The position numbers and the translations under genes were made by a program. A stretch of DNA of 64,000 bases from Brevibacterium jeotgali (lineage in GTDB: Bacteria; Actinomycetota; Actinomycetes; Actinomycetales; Brevibacteriaceae): contig NZ_FXZM01000009.1 in assembly GCF_900169175.1 (NCBI RefSeq), positions 1 through 64,000 of the forward strand, read 5' to 3'. The number at the start of each line of letters is the position of its first letter. Position 1 is the first letter of the stretch. The notes beneath the pieces are model-generated. The model made no database searches. It was not told the origin of the DNA and worked only from the letters and a program-made list of their open reading frames with translations. Below, piece by piece: positions 45,784 to 54,820 of this stretch.

Positions 45784-47046
45784 TCAGCATATCTGCCCGG
45801 GCGGCAGCACCTCGACCTCGGCAAGCCCCAACCAGTCTGCGAGTTTCCGCAGTTCCGCCTGGACGGCCGCTCCGCAGTCCTCACCGGGCTCCGGATGCAC
45901 AGCTGCCCGCAGCGTCCCCTTGTCACGCACGGCCCGCACGTCGACCCGCGCGCGCAGTGCGCCGTCGTGGAGGAACGGCATGACGTAGTAGCCGTACCTC
46001 CGGCGGTCCGCCGGCGTGTAGATCTCGATGCGGTAGTCGAACCCGAAGAGCCAGCTGAGGCGGCGGCGGTTGAAGACCAGCGGATCGAAGGGGGCCAGCA
46101 GCGCCGTCGCTCGGACGGACCGCGGCGCGACCGCCTGGTGCCACCGCCAGGCACGGACGCCGTCGACGGACACCTCGTGAAGCTCCCCCGTCACGGTGAG
46201 CGTCTCGATGGCCCGGCGAGTCGTCGCCTGCGGCAGTCGGAAGTAGTCCGCGAAGCAGTCGACGGTGCCGATCCCCAGCGCAGGCCCCGCCAGACGGACC
46301 AGCGCCACGGCGTCGTCCTCCCGGCCCGTCACCCCTGGGCGGATCCGCCCACCTCCGGGTCGGATGCCCAGGTCGGGATCGCTCTCCGGTCCCCACAGCC
46401 CGGCAGGGACGGGGAGGTCCGGGTGGGTGTCGGCAGGCAGCGCGTAGACGCGCTCGAACTGGGGAGTCCGCCCCGAGCACGCGATCCGACCCGAGCGGAA
46501 GAGCGCTTCGAGCGCGGACTTCGTGCGCGACGGATTCCATCCCCAGTGGTCCCGGTCGCGTTCGGGCAGCGAGTGCGGCACACGGTCGGCCAGCGCCCGC
46601 GCGGTTCCGGGGCCCTCCCCCAGTTCGACGACGAGCGCCTCCATGAGCGCGACGAAGTCAGCACCGTGCTCGGCATCGCGCTGTCCGTAGTCGCGGACGA
46701 ACCATTCTGCGCGGCGACGATGGAACGCGCGCACCGTCGACGGCGCCACGTAGGCCGCTTCGTGGGCCCAGTACTCGACGCCCATGCGCGGCGCCTCCTG
46801 GAGGAGGGAGTCGAGCCGTGCGCGCGGGTACGGGCCCAGCCGGGAGAAGAAGGGGAGGTAGTGGGACCGGGTGACGGCCTGGACCGAATCGATCTGGACC
46901 ACGGACAGCCGCTCGAACACCCGACGCAGGTGGCCCGCGTGCGGGGCCCGGGGCCGTGGTCGGTCGAAGCCGGAGGCGGCGAGCGCGATGCGCTTCGCCG
47001 CCTCCGTCGACAGGGCCGGCGTACGACCCCTGCGGGTCGTCGTCAG
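45784..47046 (-). CDS. YcaQ-family winged-helix DNA glycosylase-like protein
   Basis: A protein of about 420 residues in the HTH_42/YcaQ family, which contains crosslink-repair glycosylases. Core segments are QIDSVQAVTRSHYLPFFSRLG, the catalytic-region motif EYWAHEAAYVAP, HWGWNPSRTKSALEALFRSGRI, and LLAPFDPLVFNRRRLSWLFGFDYRIEIYTP. The conserved N-terminal segment LSTEAAKRIALAASGF lies upstream of the first ordinary in-frame start (GTG 46920). The only candidate covering it is a CTG at 47046 that overlaps the hpf stop by four bases (CTGA) with AGAGG seven bases upstream. A missing start would otherwise remove 42 conserved residues. Confidence 0.8.
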   Translation of the reverse strand: MTTTRRGRTPALSTEAAKRIALAASGFDRPRPRAPHAGHLRRVFERLSVVQIDSVQAVTRSHYLPFFSRLGPYPRARLDSLLQEAPRMGVEYWAHEAAYVAPSTVRAFHRRRAEWFVRDYGQRDAEHGADFVALMEALVVELGEGPGTARALADRVPHSLPERDRDHWGWNPSRTKSALEALFRSGRIACSGRTPQFERVYALPADTHPDLPVPAGLWGPESDPDLGIRPGGGRIRPGVTGREDDAVALVRLAGPALGIGTVDCFADYFRLPQATTRRAIETLTVTGELHEVSVDGVRAWRWHQAVAPRSVRATALLAPFDPLVFNRRRLSWLFGFDYRIEIYTPADRRRYGYYVMPFLHDGALRARVDVRAVRDKGTLRAAVHPEPGEDCGAAVQAELRKLADWLGLAEVEVLPPGQIC

Positions 47047-47726
47047 GAAGGGACCTCTGCACTGTCGCGAGCCATCGTCTCGTCCAGGGCGATGACGCCG
47101 TAGCTCCAGCCCTTGCGGCGGTAGACGACGGACGGCTGCTCATTCTCCTCGTCGATGAAGAGATAGAAGTCGTGTCCGACCATCTCCATGCGGTTCAGTG
47201 CCTCTTCGATGCCGATCGGCTGCGCGGGGAAGCGCTTCTCGCGCAGGATGACCGGCGAATCGCCCTCGGCCCTGATGCGGCCGTTCGTCTGATCGGACGC
47301 GTCCGGAGCCTCTTTCGCGGAGTCGTCCGGCTCTGGGATGACGCCCTCCTGCGGGACCAGGGGGTCGATGACCGGCATCGCTGCGAGCGCTTCTCCCGTG
47401 GAGCTCTTGCGGCGATGCCCGGACCGTGCGACCTTGTTCCGGTCCTTCGTCCGGCGCAGTCGCTCGAGCAGCTTCGCCCATGCGAGGTCGAGCGCCGCGT
47501 ACTTGTCGTCTGCAGCGGCCTCCGCTCGGAGCACCGGGCCCTTCTGGAAGATCGTGATCTCGACGCGCTGCTCTTCTTCACGGTTCTTCGTGTTCTCATG
47601 CCTGAGCTGGACCTCGACGGCCTGTGCACGGGGAGAGAGCTGTTCGACCTTGGAGACCTTCTCCGTGGCGTGGGCCTGAAAGCTGTCCGAAACGGCCTGG
47701 TGACGGCCCTTCACTACGACGTCCAT
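47043..47726 (-). CDS. hpf: Ribosome hibernation-promoting factor, long form
   Basis: A 227-residue protein with an N-terminal S30AE domain (VVVKGRHQAVSDSFQAHATEKVSKVEQLSP...AADDKYAALDLAWAKLLERLRRTKDR), a linker of about 60 residues, and a C-terminal dimerisation domain (RFPAQPIGIEEALNRMEMVGHDFYLFIDEENEQPSVVYRRKGWSYGVI). Long HPF dimerises ribosomes to 100S particles in resting cells. AAGGAGAG supports ATG 47726. Its leader contains repeats. The neighbours comF, secA and mtrAB follow the usual actinobacterial order. Confidence 0.95.
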   Translation of the reverse strand: MDVVVKGRHQAVSDSFQAHATEKVSKVEQLSPRAQAVEVQLRHENTKNREEEQRVEITIFQKGPVLRAEAAADDKYAALDLAWAKLLERLRRTKDRNKVARSGHRRKSSTGEALAAMPVIDPLVPQEGVIPEPDDSAKEAPDASDQTNGRIRAEGDSPVILREKRFPAQPIGIEEALNRMEMVGHDFYLFIDEENEQPSVVYRRKGWSYGVIALDETMARDSAEVPS

Positions 47727-47764
47727 GGTGTCTCTCCTTGGCGAATCGCTTCACGGATCGCTCC

Positions 47765-47814
47765 GTACCCATTCGGTGGATGGGTACACTCCATTGAACA
47801 CCATCGTGAACACC
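47765..47814 (-). promoter_or_regulatory. Repeats in the hpf upstream region
   Basis: An 8-bp inverted repeat GTACCCAT/ATGGGTAC (47765-47772 with 47780-47787) lies next to two direct copies of TGAACACC (47795-47802 and 47807-47814, 12 bp apart). They cover the interval 40-90 bp before the hpf start, so they are candidate regulator sites. Confidence 0.4.
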
Positions 47815-47841
47815 GAATGAAGTCCAGATCACACCGGCGCG

Positions 47842-48618
47842 TCAGACATCTCCGGCGAAGCCGGCACCCTCCTCGTCATGCCCGGTGCGTCCGTCCGCGG
47901 TCACCGCGATGACCGCGCACACCGCCGCCTGCGCGCCCTCTCCTCGGAGGGCCCTCGCCGATTCTGCGAGCGTCGACCCGGTCGTGAGCACGTCGTCCAC
48001 GAGGACCACGTGCGCGGCGGAGCGCACGCGCTCCCATCCGACCCTGCCGGGCCGATCGCGGCGAGGCGCATGCGCACCGGCGACGTTGCGGCGCCGCTCC
48101 CGCGCGCCGGAACCCACCTGGTCGCGATGGCGCACCACCTTCAGCACGTGCGCCGGGCGGATGTCGAGTCCGTCCTCGGCGAGCAGTCCGCAGGCGTGGG
48201 CCGTGAGATCCCCGACGAGGTCGCGGCCTCGCTCGCGCAGTGCCGCCGCCGAGGCCGGGACCGGTACGACGGCCACCTCTCCGCCCGCGTAGCCGGCCTC
48301 CTCGAGCGCATGCGCGATCGCGGCCGCCAGCAGGATGCCGACCACGGGGACGATGTCCGTCCGTCGCCGCACCTTCAGTGCGACGATGACGCTGCGCAGA
48401 GTGCCGGTGTACTCCCCCGCGCCGGTGACCGGCAGCAGACCGTAGCGCGGCACGACCGTGCGCGTCGCCGGGGCCAGGTGCGTGAGGCACGGCCCGCAGA
48501 GGCTCACGGTCTCCACGCCGCAGCCTGCGCAGGTCCGCGGCAGGGCGAGGTCGATAAGCTCTCCGCCGACCGCTCGCAGCCGACGGACGAACGGCAGAGG
48601 ACGCGACGCCCCGTCCAC
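47842..48618 (-). CDS. comF: ComF family phosphoribosyltransferase-like protein
   Basis: A 258-residue protein with an N-terminal zinc-ribbon of four cysteines (residues 30, 33, 41 and 44 in CAGCGVETVSLCGPC) and a C-terminal phosphoribosyltransferase fold with the PRPP loop VVLVDDVLTTGSTLAES. ComF proteins support DNA uptake in competent bacteria; actinobacterial members without competence genes have an unknown role. GTG 48618 follows the lpqB stop by two bases. The order lpqB-comF-hpf is that of Rv3244c-Rv3241c. Confidence 0.88.
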   Translation of the reverse strand: MDGASRPLPFVRRLRAVGGELIDLALPRTCAGCGVETVSLCGPCLTHLAPATRTVVPRYGLLPVTGAGEYTGTLRSVIVALKVRRRTDIVPVVGILLAAAIAHALEEAGYAGGEVAVVPVPASAAALRERGRDLVGDLTAHACGLLAEDGLDIRPAHVLKVVRHRDQVGSGARERRRNVAGAHAPRRDRPGRVGWERVRSAAHVVLVDDVLTTGSTLAESARALRGEGAQAAVCAVIAVTADGRTGHDEEGAGFAGDV

Positions 48619-48620
48619 GG

Positions 48621-50333
48621 TCAGCCCGGGTAGGCGGGATCGTGGACGACGAGGTCGACGACCTTCTGCCAGTTGTCCGCTCCGAACGAGAAGAGCTCGC
48701 CGTCCGCCGTGCTCACTCGGATCGAACGCGCATCGGTGCTCGCGGTGATCGAGGTTCCGCCGTTCACGTCGCCCAGCGACCGCGCGGGACCGGACACGGG
48801 GGCCAGGTACGGCTGCGGCTCGTCACCGGGGTTCTCCGCTGCGAGGACCGCCAGCTGCGCGGAGCCCGCCCAGGACACATCCACGATCCGGTCGAAGCCT
48901 GCGCCCACGCGCAGCGGTGCCGACGGGACGACGCCGGTGGGGATGCCCTCGGAGGTGCGGTTGATGCCGATCACGTCGACACGAGGTGCACCGCTCCCGT
49001 TCCGGGACAGCACCGCCAGCTGGGTCCCGTCGCGGGAGACGCGGAGCGACTCCACGGAACGATTCGCCAGCCACTGGACGGAGACGTCGACGGTGTCACC
49101 GGATTCGAGGGTCACCGAGACGCGGCCGGAGTCGTCCTGCTCGCGGGAGGCCGTCCAGATGCCGCCGTAGCGATCGAAGCTCGGGCCGGTGAGCCCGTCC
49201 TCGTCCGTCAGGATGACCGCCGCGCCGTCACCGCCGGGCAGGATGCGGTGCAGCTCCTGCCCCCCGTCCGTGAGGTACGCGTAGGTCGAATCATCGATCG
49301 AGACGGCGGGATCGGTGGGGTCGCTCCCCAGCTCCGGCAGGTCCGGGATGGGATCGACCCTGGTCTCGTCCAGACGCGCCAGGGTGCCGTCCGCGATGAG
49401 CACCGGCCGCGCGTCGATCCGCACGCCGACCGGCGCACTGTCTCCGGGAGGTGCGTCCAGGCTCCCGGCCGGCGTCGTCACCTCGATCGCGTTCGTCGAG
49501 GACAGTCCGCGCAGCGTTGCGGACACCTGACCGAGGACGCGGGCGCTGGTCTCCTCGTCGAGGCCCTGTGCGGACTCGTCGAGGCCCACCTGGGCGATGC
49601 CCCCGGACACCGTGACGGAGCGCGGTTCGAGCCGAGCCCCGTCGGGCAGCGCGGAGATGACCGACCCGCCCAGGTGGTCGGCGGGGCCGGCGAGCAGCTC
49701 CGTCATCACCTCGGTCGCGGCGGCCGGGGACCGCACGAACCAGCGGGGATCCGCCACGAGGTGATCGAAGCCGGGCGTGTAGAAGTACAGCGGGTAGGAG
49801 TCGTAGACGGTCGTGAACGACGACGAGGTGAGGACCAGCCCCTGGGGAGCGGAGGAGATCCGCCACTCGCCGTTGACCTGCCGCAGGGAGAAGTCCCGGT
49901 CGGCCTCGGAGCCGCCGCGCTCCTCGCGGTAGACGCGCTGCCCGTCGAGCGAGGCGTCGACGGGGACCGTCATGGAGATGCTCTGCTGGTCCGAGGACAC
50001 CTCCGCCGTCACGGTGTCGAAGTCGGCGCCGGACGGCATGATGACCACGCTCGACTGCGGGTCCCACTCATTCGCGAAGTCCTCCGTGAGGAACGAACGG
50101 GCCACTGCGAAGTCATCGGAGTAGCCCGCTCCGGCCGCCAGGAATCCGCGGACGACGGTGTTCGGGTCGGCGCCCTCGACGGGCCCCTCGGGCTCGATCT
50201 CCGATTGGACCCGCTCCGGACGCTCCTCGACGTCGATCACACCCGATTCGCCGCCGCTCGGGATCTCCGCACAGCCGCTCAGGACGAGCACCGTCGCCAG
50301 CAGGCCCCCCAACGGTCCCAGCTTCTCACCCAT
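48621..50333 (-). CDS. lpqB: LpqB lipoprotein of the MtrAB system
   Basis: A 570-residue protein with a lipobox (LVLSGC, Cys21), then an N-terminal GerMN-like domain region (FLAAGAGYSDDFAVARSFLTEDFANEWDP, ASLDGQRVYREERGG) and a C-terminal beta-propeller-like part. LpqB acts on the outer face of the membrane with the sensor kinase MtrB and modulates its signalling in mycobacteria. Its start overlaps the mtrB stop by eight bases, so it belongs to the same operon. Confidence 0.93.
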   Translation of the reverse strand: MGEKLGPLGGLLATVLVLSGCAEIPSGGESGVIDVEERPERVQSEIEPEGPVEGADPNTVVRGFLAAGAGYSDDFAVARSFLTEDFANEWDPQSSVVIMPSGADFDTVTAEVSSDQQSISMTVPVDASLDGQRVYREERGGSEADRDFSLRQVNGEWRISSAPQGLVLTSSSFTTVYDSYPLYFYTPGFDHLVADPRWFVRSPAAATEVMTELLAGPADHLGGSVISALPDGARLEPRSVTVSGGIAQVGLDESAQGLDEETSARVLGQVSATLRGLSSTNAIEVTTPAGSLDAPPGDSAPVGVRIDARPVLIADGTLARLDETRVDPIPDLPELGSDPTDPAVSIDDSTYAYLTDGGQELHRILPGGDGAAVILTDEDGLTGPSFDRYGGIWTASREQDDSGRVSVTLESGDTVDVSVQWLANRSVESLRVSRDGTQLAVLSRNGSGAPRVDVIGINRTSEGIPTGVVPSAPLRVGAGFDRIVDVSWAGSAQLAVLAAENPGDEPQPYLAPVSGPARSLGDVNGGTSITASTDARSIRVSTADGELFSFGADNWQKVVDLVVHDPAYPG

Positions 50334-52062
50334 CGCGCTCGTCCTCCTGCCCTGTCCTCGCGCCCTGCTCCTCCGCGCTCACGTCGACGACGATCGGGAT
50401 GCTGCCGGTCTGGATGCGCACGGACCCGTCGGAACTCGTCGGCCCTGCCACGAGCGCGGCGCGGGGCGCGGCGTCCGCGGGCGGGAGCGGCAGCGGCGAG
50501 GTCGTGATCGCCTGTCCGTGGCGGCGCGGGATCGTGAGTCGGAAGCACGATCCCTCCCCCAGCTCGCCCCAGGCCTGCAGCCAGCCGCCGTGCAGGTGCG
50601 CGTCCTCGAGAGCGATCGCCAGGCCCAGACCAGAGCCTCCCAGGGTGCGCTTCCGGGAGGGATCGGCACGCCAGAACCGGTCGAAGACGTGCTCGACGTG
50701 CTCTGTGCTCATACCGACCCCGTGGTCGCGGACGCTCACCGCTGCGGCCTCGGCGTTCGACGCGAGGTGGATGTCGAGCGGGCGTCCGTCGCCGTGCTCG
50801 ATCGCATTGACCACGAGGTTCCTCACGACGCGGGTGACCCGGACGCGATCGAGCTCCGCCATGACGGGAGCGGTGGGCGCGTGCACGCGCACCTGCGTTC
50901 CCGATCGGTCCGCCACCACCATGACGGTCTCGACGACGCCGGTGACGATCTCCCGCAGATCATGCGGATGGACGACGAGCTCCGCGGCGCCGGCGTCATA
51001 GCGGGAGATCTCCAGCAGGTCACCCAGCAGCTGCTCGAACCGGTCGACCTGGGAGTTCAGCAGCTCTGCGCTGCGTCGGGCCGAGGCATCGAACTCATCA
51101 CGCGACTCGTACAGCATGTCGGAGGCGATGTGGATCGTCGTCAGCGGTGTGCGCAGCTCGTGCGAGACGTCGGAGACGAACTGCCGCTGGAGGACGGAGA
51201 GCCGCTCCATCCGCAGGATCTGCTCCTGCATGCTGTCCGCCATGTCGTTGAAGCTCTGCGCCAGCTGGGACAACTCGTCGCGACCGGGCACCGGCATACG
51301 GCGGTCCAGATCGCCGTCGGCGATCTCGCGGGCGACCTCGGATCCGGTCCTCACGGGGGTCACGACGAGTCGGGACACGAGCAGACCGACCGCACCCACG
51401 AGCACGACGAGCACGACGCCCGCGACAGCGGCGGCGCGGGTCACGAAGTCGAGCGTCGCCTGCTCCTCCGACAGATCGGCGATGACGTACAGGTCGAACT
51501 GCCCGGCGCCGGGCACCGACAGCGGCTGGGCGACCACGAGTCCGGGCGTCTCCTCGCCCTCCGCGAGGCTGATCGAGGTGTAGCGCTGCTGATCCGTGAC
51601 GGATTCCGAGACCTGCTGCCGGAAGTCCTCCGGCAGCTCCTCGACCCGCGGGGAGCCCTGCACGGTGTCGAGCACGGTGAGCGGCAGCACGCTGCTGTTC
51701 GCGTCGCGCGGTTCGAGGCTGATCGATCGCAGCGGTGACGGTGAGCGGGAGAACATGCTCTGGAGCTGGACGGTGAGCGCCTCTCCCAGATCGTCCTCCG
51801 CCGCCACGGACTCGACCTGGGCGACGTAGGTGTTCGTCTGGTCGGAGACGACGGACAGCTTCGATTCGAAGAGTCCGCGCGCGATCACCTGTGTCATGTA
51901 GGTGCCGACGCCGAAGATGGCGACGAGCGTGAGCACGACCGTGAGCACCACGATGCGGACCTGCAGGGACCGCGAGAAGAGCGTGGCGAGCCAGCGCGTG
52001 AGGTCTGCGACGCCGCGGCCGGTCGCGGCGAGGACCCCCGCGACCGCCGGGGCCCGGCTCAT
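50326..52062 (-). CDS. mtrB: Sensor histidine kinase MtrB
   Basis: A 578-residue protein with two membrane helices (about residues 35-55 and 205-230) flanking an extracellular sensor domain, a HAMP domain (SRLVVTPVRTGSEVAREIADGDLDRRMP), the phosphoacceptor His in VSDVSHELRTPLTTIHIAS near residue 300, and HATPase motifs NLVVNAIEHGDG, RDHGVGM and GGSGLGLAI. It phosphorylates MtrA and senses division-site or cell-wall state in mycobacteria. It starts 22 bp after mtrA. The cytosolic tail is proline- and serine-rich. Confidence 0.95.
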   Translation of the reverse strand: MSRAPAVAGVLAATGRGVADLTRWLATLFSRSLQVRIVVLTVVLTLVAIFGVGTYMTQVIARGLFESKLSVVSDQTNTYVAQVESVAAEDDLGEALTVQLQSMFSRSPSPLRSISLEPRDANSSVLPLTVLDTVQGSPRVEELPEDFRQQVSESVTDQQRYTSISLAEGEETPGLVVAQPLSVPGAGQFDLYVIADLSEEQATLDFVTRAAAVAGVVLVVLVGAVGLLVSRLVVTPVRTGSEVAREIADGDLDRRMPVPGRDELSQLAQSFNDMADSMQEQILRMERLSVLQRQFVSDVSHELRTPLTTIHIASDMLYESRDEFDASARRSAELLNSQVDRFEQLLGDLLEISRYDAGAAELVVHPHDLREIVTGVVETVMVVADRSGTQVRVHAPTAPVMAELDRVRVTRVVRNLVVNAIEHGDGRPLDIHLASNAEAAAVSVRDHGVGMSTEHVEHVFDRFWRADPSRKRTLGGSGLGLAIALEDAHLHGGWLQAWGELGEGSCFRLTIPRRHGQAITTSPLPLPPADAAPRAALVAGPTSSDGSVRIQTGSIPIVVDVSAEEQGARTGQEDERDG

Positions 52063-52084
52063 CCGTGCGCCCTCCTGTCGGGAG

Positions 52085-52765
52085 TCACGCTGACTGTCCC
52101 GCCTTGTAGCCGACGCCGCGGACCGTCACGACGATCTCCGGGTTCTCCGGATCCTTCTCGATCTTCGACCGCAGCCGCTGGACGTGCACGTTGACCAGCC
52201 TCGTGTCCGCGGCGTGCCGGTAGCCCCACACCTCTTCGAGCAGGATCTCGCGCGAGAACACCTGCCACGGCTTGCGGGCGAGCGCGACGAGCAGATCGAA
52301 CTCGAGCGGTGTCAGCGAGATCGGGGCACCTCCCCGGGTCACCTGGTGACCGGCGACATCGATCGTCACGTCCGCGACCTGGAGGACCTCCGGGGCCGCC
52401 GGCTCCGTGAGACGCAGACGCGCACGGACGCGGGCGATGAGCTCCTTCGGCTTGAAGGGCTTGGGGACGTAGTCGTCTGCTCCCGCCTCGAGACCCGCGA
52501 CGACATCGACGGTGTCGGACTTCGCCGTGAGCATGATGATGGGCGTGCCGGCTTCGGCACGGATCTCACGGCAGACCTCCAGGCCGTCCTTCCCGGGCAG
52601 CATGAGGTCGAGCAGGACGAGGTCGGGCCGCATCGCGCGGAACGCCTCGATGGCGCCGTCGCCCGTTGCGAAGAACTCCGGCTCGAAGCCTTCACTCTTG
52701 AGGACGATTCCGATCATCTCCGCGAGCGCCGTATCGTCATCGACCACCAGGATGCGTGCATTCAT
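52085..52765 (-). CDS. mtrA: Response regulator MtrA
   Basis: A 226-residue OmpR-type regulator. The receiver begins ARILVVDDDTALAEMI with phosphoacceptor Asp53 in LVLLDLMLPGKDG and the conserved Lys in DYVPKPFKPKEL. The winged-helix domain contains SLTPLEFDLLVALARKPWQVFSREILLEEVWGY and ends RGVGYKAGQ. MtrA controls genes of division, wall turnover and development. ATG 52765 is favoured by AACAAT at leaderless spacing (7 nt); an in-frame ATG at 52774 overlaps it. The operon mtrA-mtrB-lpqB is complete. Confidence 0.95.
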   Translation of the reverse strand: MNARILVVDDDTALAEMIGIVLKSEGFEPEFFATGDGAIEAFRAMRPDLVLLDLMLPGKDGLEVCREIRAEAGTPIIMLTAKSDTVDVVAGLEAGADDYVPKPFKPKELIARVRARLRLTEPAAPEVLQVADVTIDVAGHQVTRGGAPISLTPLEFDLLVALARKPWQVFSREILLEEVWGYRHAADTRLVNVHVQRLRSKIEKDPENPEIVVTVRGVGYKAGQSA

Positions 52766-52772
52766 GCCGCCC

Positions 52773-52778
52773 ATTGTT
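52773..52778 (-). promoter_or_regulatory. -10 element of mtrA (leaderless)
   Basis: AACAAT on the minus strand, 7 nt before ATG 52765. Confidence 0.4.
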
Positions 52779-52916
52779 CCAAACGTCTCACCGATCGGCG
52801 GACAGGACCCGCGACGGAACCTCCACGAAGTCTGGAACGCGCACATCGGGTGCTCGTGGCAGGATGGTGCCGATGACCAGCCGACACAGTGAGCACCGAC
52901 AGTCCGGGAGGCGTGT

Positions 52917-54059
52917 GTGACCACCTCGCCGCACTCGGCGTGGGGCACCGAGGTCGACTGGGCCAGCGGCACTCTGCGTGACCGCAGCAGCGCCCGTCCC
53001 CCCGCGCAGTGGATGCCCGCACCCCAGCCGGGGACCCTTCCGAAGAGGCCGTTCACGTTCTTCGAGGCCATGGACGGCGGCTTCCGCCTGCTCCGCTTCG
53101 CTCCCGGCGCGACGTTCGGGACCGCGATGATCGTCCACACTCTCGTGACGCTCGCCGCGGGGCTCGCGCTCACCGCGCTCGTCGTGGGGAACGCCGGGTT
53201 CGTCGGCCGTGTATTCGAGAACCCCGAGGCGGGACTCGGGCTGAACATCGTGGTCCAGACCGTCTCCGTGGTGGCCTCTTTCCTCGTCCTCTCCCTGGTC
53301 CCCCTGCTGTCCGCCTTCGCCGCGGTCGCGGCCGACGCCGCCTTCTCCCGTGAGCGCATGCCGCTGTCGGCCGTGTGGCGCGCCCTGCACGGCAGCCGGC
53401 TGCGATTGGTGCTGCTGTGCACCGTGTGCTTCGCGGCCCACATCCTCGTCCTGGGCGTCCTCATCCTCCCGGGTCTCCTCCTGCTGGCGCTGTCGCCGGT
53501 GGCCGGAGTCCTCGTCGCCACACTCGGAGTCGTCCTGTGGGTGGCCGCGACTGCCTGCCTCTTCACGAAGTTCGCCCTCGCCGGTGCCGCACTCGCCGTC
53601 GAGGGGCTGGGCGTCTTCGCGGCCCTGAAGCGGTCCTGGGAGCTGACCCGCGGGGGGTTCTGGAAGTCGTTCGGCCAGCTCGCACTGTCCTACGTCCTGT
53701 CCTCGCAGGTGGTCGGCCTCATCCTGACCCCCATCCTGTTCGTGCTGATGTTCGGCTTCATCCTCGTCTTCGTCGTGGTGGCGCTCGACGGAGGATCCGG
53801 TGCCGAGGCCTTCGCCGGGATCGCGCTGACCGTGGGGATGGGCGTCGCAGTCGCCGCCGTGGCGATCGCCGCGAGCGCTCTCATGTTCGCCTTCCTGAGC
53901 GGCGTCGTCGCGATGGTGTACCTCGACCGGCGCATGCGCCGAGAGGGGTACGACCTCGTCCTGCTCCATCGTGCGGAGCTCGAGGAGTCCGCTTCTGCGC
54001 GGACCGCTGATTCCACCGACCCGCAGGCGCATCTCACGGGCACGGGGGGACCGCATTGA
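52917..54059 (+). CDS. Multi-pass membrane protein (GDPD membrane-domain-like)
   Basis: A 380-residue protein with about 50 hydrophilic residues, six membrane helices in pairs and a C-terminal basic loop before a polar tail. It contains TFFEAMDGGFRLLRFAPGATFG and LAVEGLGVFAALKRSWELTRGGFWKSFGQLALSYVLSS, the pattern of glycerophosphoryl-diester-phosphodiesterase membrane-domain proteins. No catalytic domain is attached. GTG 52917 follows GGGAGG. The DUF4129 gene overlaps its stop (TTGA). It leads the MoxR-type operon, so a role in the envelope complex is likely. Confidence 0.8.
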   Translation: MTTSPHSAWGTEVDWASGTLRDRSSARPPAQWMPAPQPGTLPKRPFTFFEAMDGGFRLLRFAPGATFGTAMIVHTLVTLAAGLALTALVVGNAGFVGRVFENPEAGLGLNIVVQTVSVVASFLVLSLVPLLSAFAAVAADAAFSRERMPLSAVWRALHGSRLRLVLLCTVCFAAHILVLGVLILPGLLLLALSPVAGVLVATLGVVLWVAATACLFTKFALAGAALAVEGLGVFAALKRSWELTRGGFWKSFGQLALSYVLSSQVVGLILTPILFVLMFGFILVFVVVALDGGSGAEAFAGIALTVGMGVAVAAVAIAASALMFAFLSGVVAMVYLDRRMRREGYDLVLLHRAELEESASARTADSTDPQAHLTGTGGPH

Positions 54060-54820
54060 TCCCCGCACGCACCGCACTGACGCCCGCTGACACGGGACCG
54101 ACCGAGCACGCACTCCTCGCACAGCCGGGCAGGGACGAGGGGCAGCAGTGGGCCCGCGACGAGCTCTCGGACCCCGTCTACAGAGAAGCGGACATGACCC
54201 TCTTCGAGCGGATCGGGCGGGCCATCAGCGACTTCTTCTCCGACATGGTCGATTCCGCAGCCGGTATCGAGTCTCCGGCGCTCACGATCGTAGTGATCGT
54301 CGCGGTGATCGCGCTCATCGTCCTCGCAGTGTGGTGGGCCAGGCGCGGCGCGGACGTGCGCCTGGAGCACGTCGCGGCCCGCCAGCCCGTCTTCCGCGCG
54401 CAGCTCGACCCCGTCGCGCTCCGGCGCACTGCCGCCGAGGCCGCAGCGGCGGAGGACTGGCGGCTCGCGGTGCAGGACCTGGTCCGAGCGGTCTTCGCCG
54501 AACAGGCGAACGCGCAGCGGATCGTCATCGACCGTGCCTCGACCGCACAGGAGCTCGCCGCCGCGTCCAGCGCGGCGCTCCCCCGCTCCGCAGACGACTT
54601 CTCGCAGCTGGCGGTGCTCTTCGACGACGTGTCCTTCTCCGGCCACCGCGTCACGCGCGACGCATGGGAGCGAGCAGGAGCGCTCGACGCGCGGATCACG
54701 ACCGGTGGACCTGCACCGGCGGGCTCCGTCGGCCTCGTCGCCGGCATCGGTTCGGCGGCAGGAGACGGATCCGGGGCCGGTGACGGTCGGACGACCGGCA
54801 CCTCGGGCGGTGGCGCATGA
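54056..54820 (+). CDS. DUF4129 membrane protein
   Basis: A 254-residue protein with an N-terminal soluble part of about 75 residues, one membrane helix (SPALTIVVIVAVIALIVLAVWWA) and a C-terminal region with LRRTAAEAAAAEDWRLAVQDLVRAVFAEQANAQ, the pattern of DUF4129, which often follows a transglutaminase domain in larger proteins. Here it stands alone. TTG 54056 overlaps the preceding stop and is unusual but fits the coupling. The C-terminal tail is glycine- and threonine-rich. DUF4350 starts at its stop codon (ATGA). Confidence 0.82.
   Translation: MIPARTALTPADTGPTEHALLAQPGRDEGQQWARDELSDPVYREADMTLFERIGRAISDFFSDMVDSAAGIESPALTIVVIVAVIALIVLAVWWARRGADVRLEHVAARQPVFRAQLDPVALRRTAAEAAAAEDWRLAVQDLVRAVFAEQANAQRIVIDRASTAQELAAASSAALPRSADDFSQLAVLFDDVSFSGHRVTRDAWERAGALDARITTGGPAPAGSVGLVAGIGSAAGDGSGAGDGRTTGTSGGGA

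Noticed and set aside
52085-53566. A 493-codon frame joining upstream sequence to mtrA
   Set aside because: The first 260 residues are antisense to the membrane protein gene and lack domain sequence; MtrA begins at 52765.
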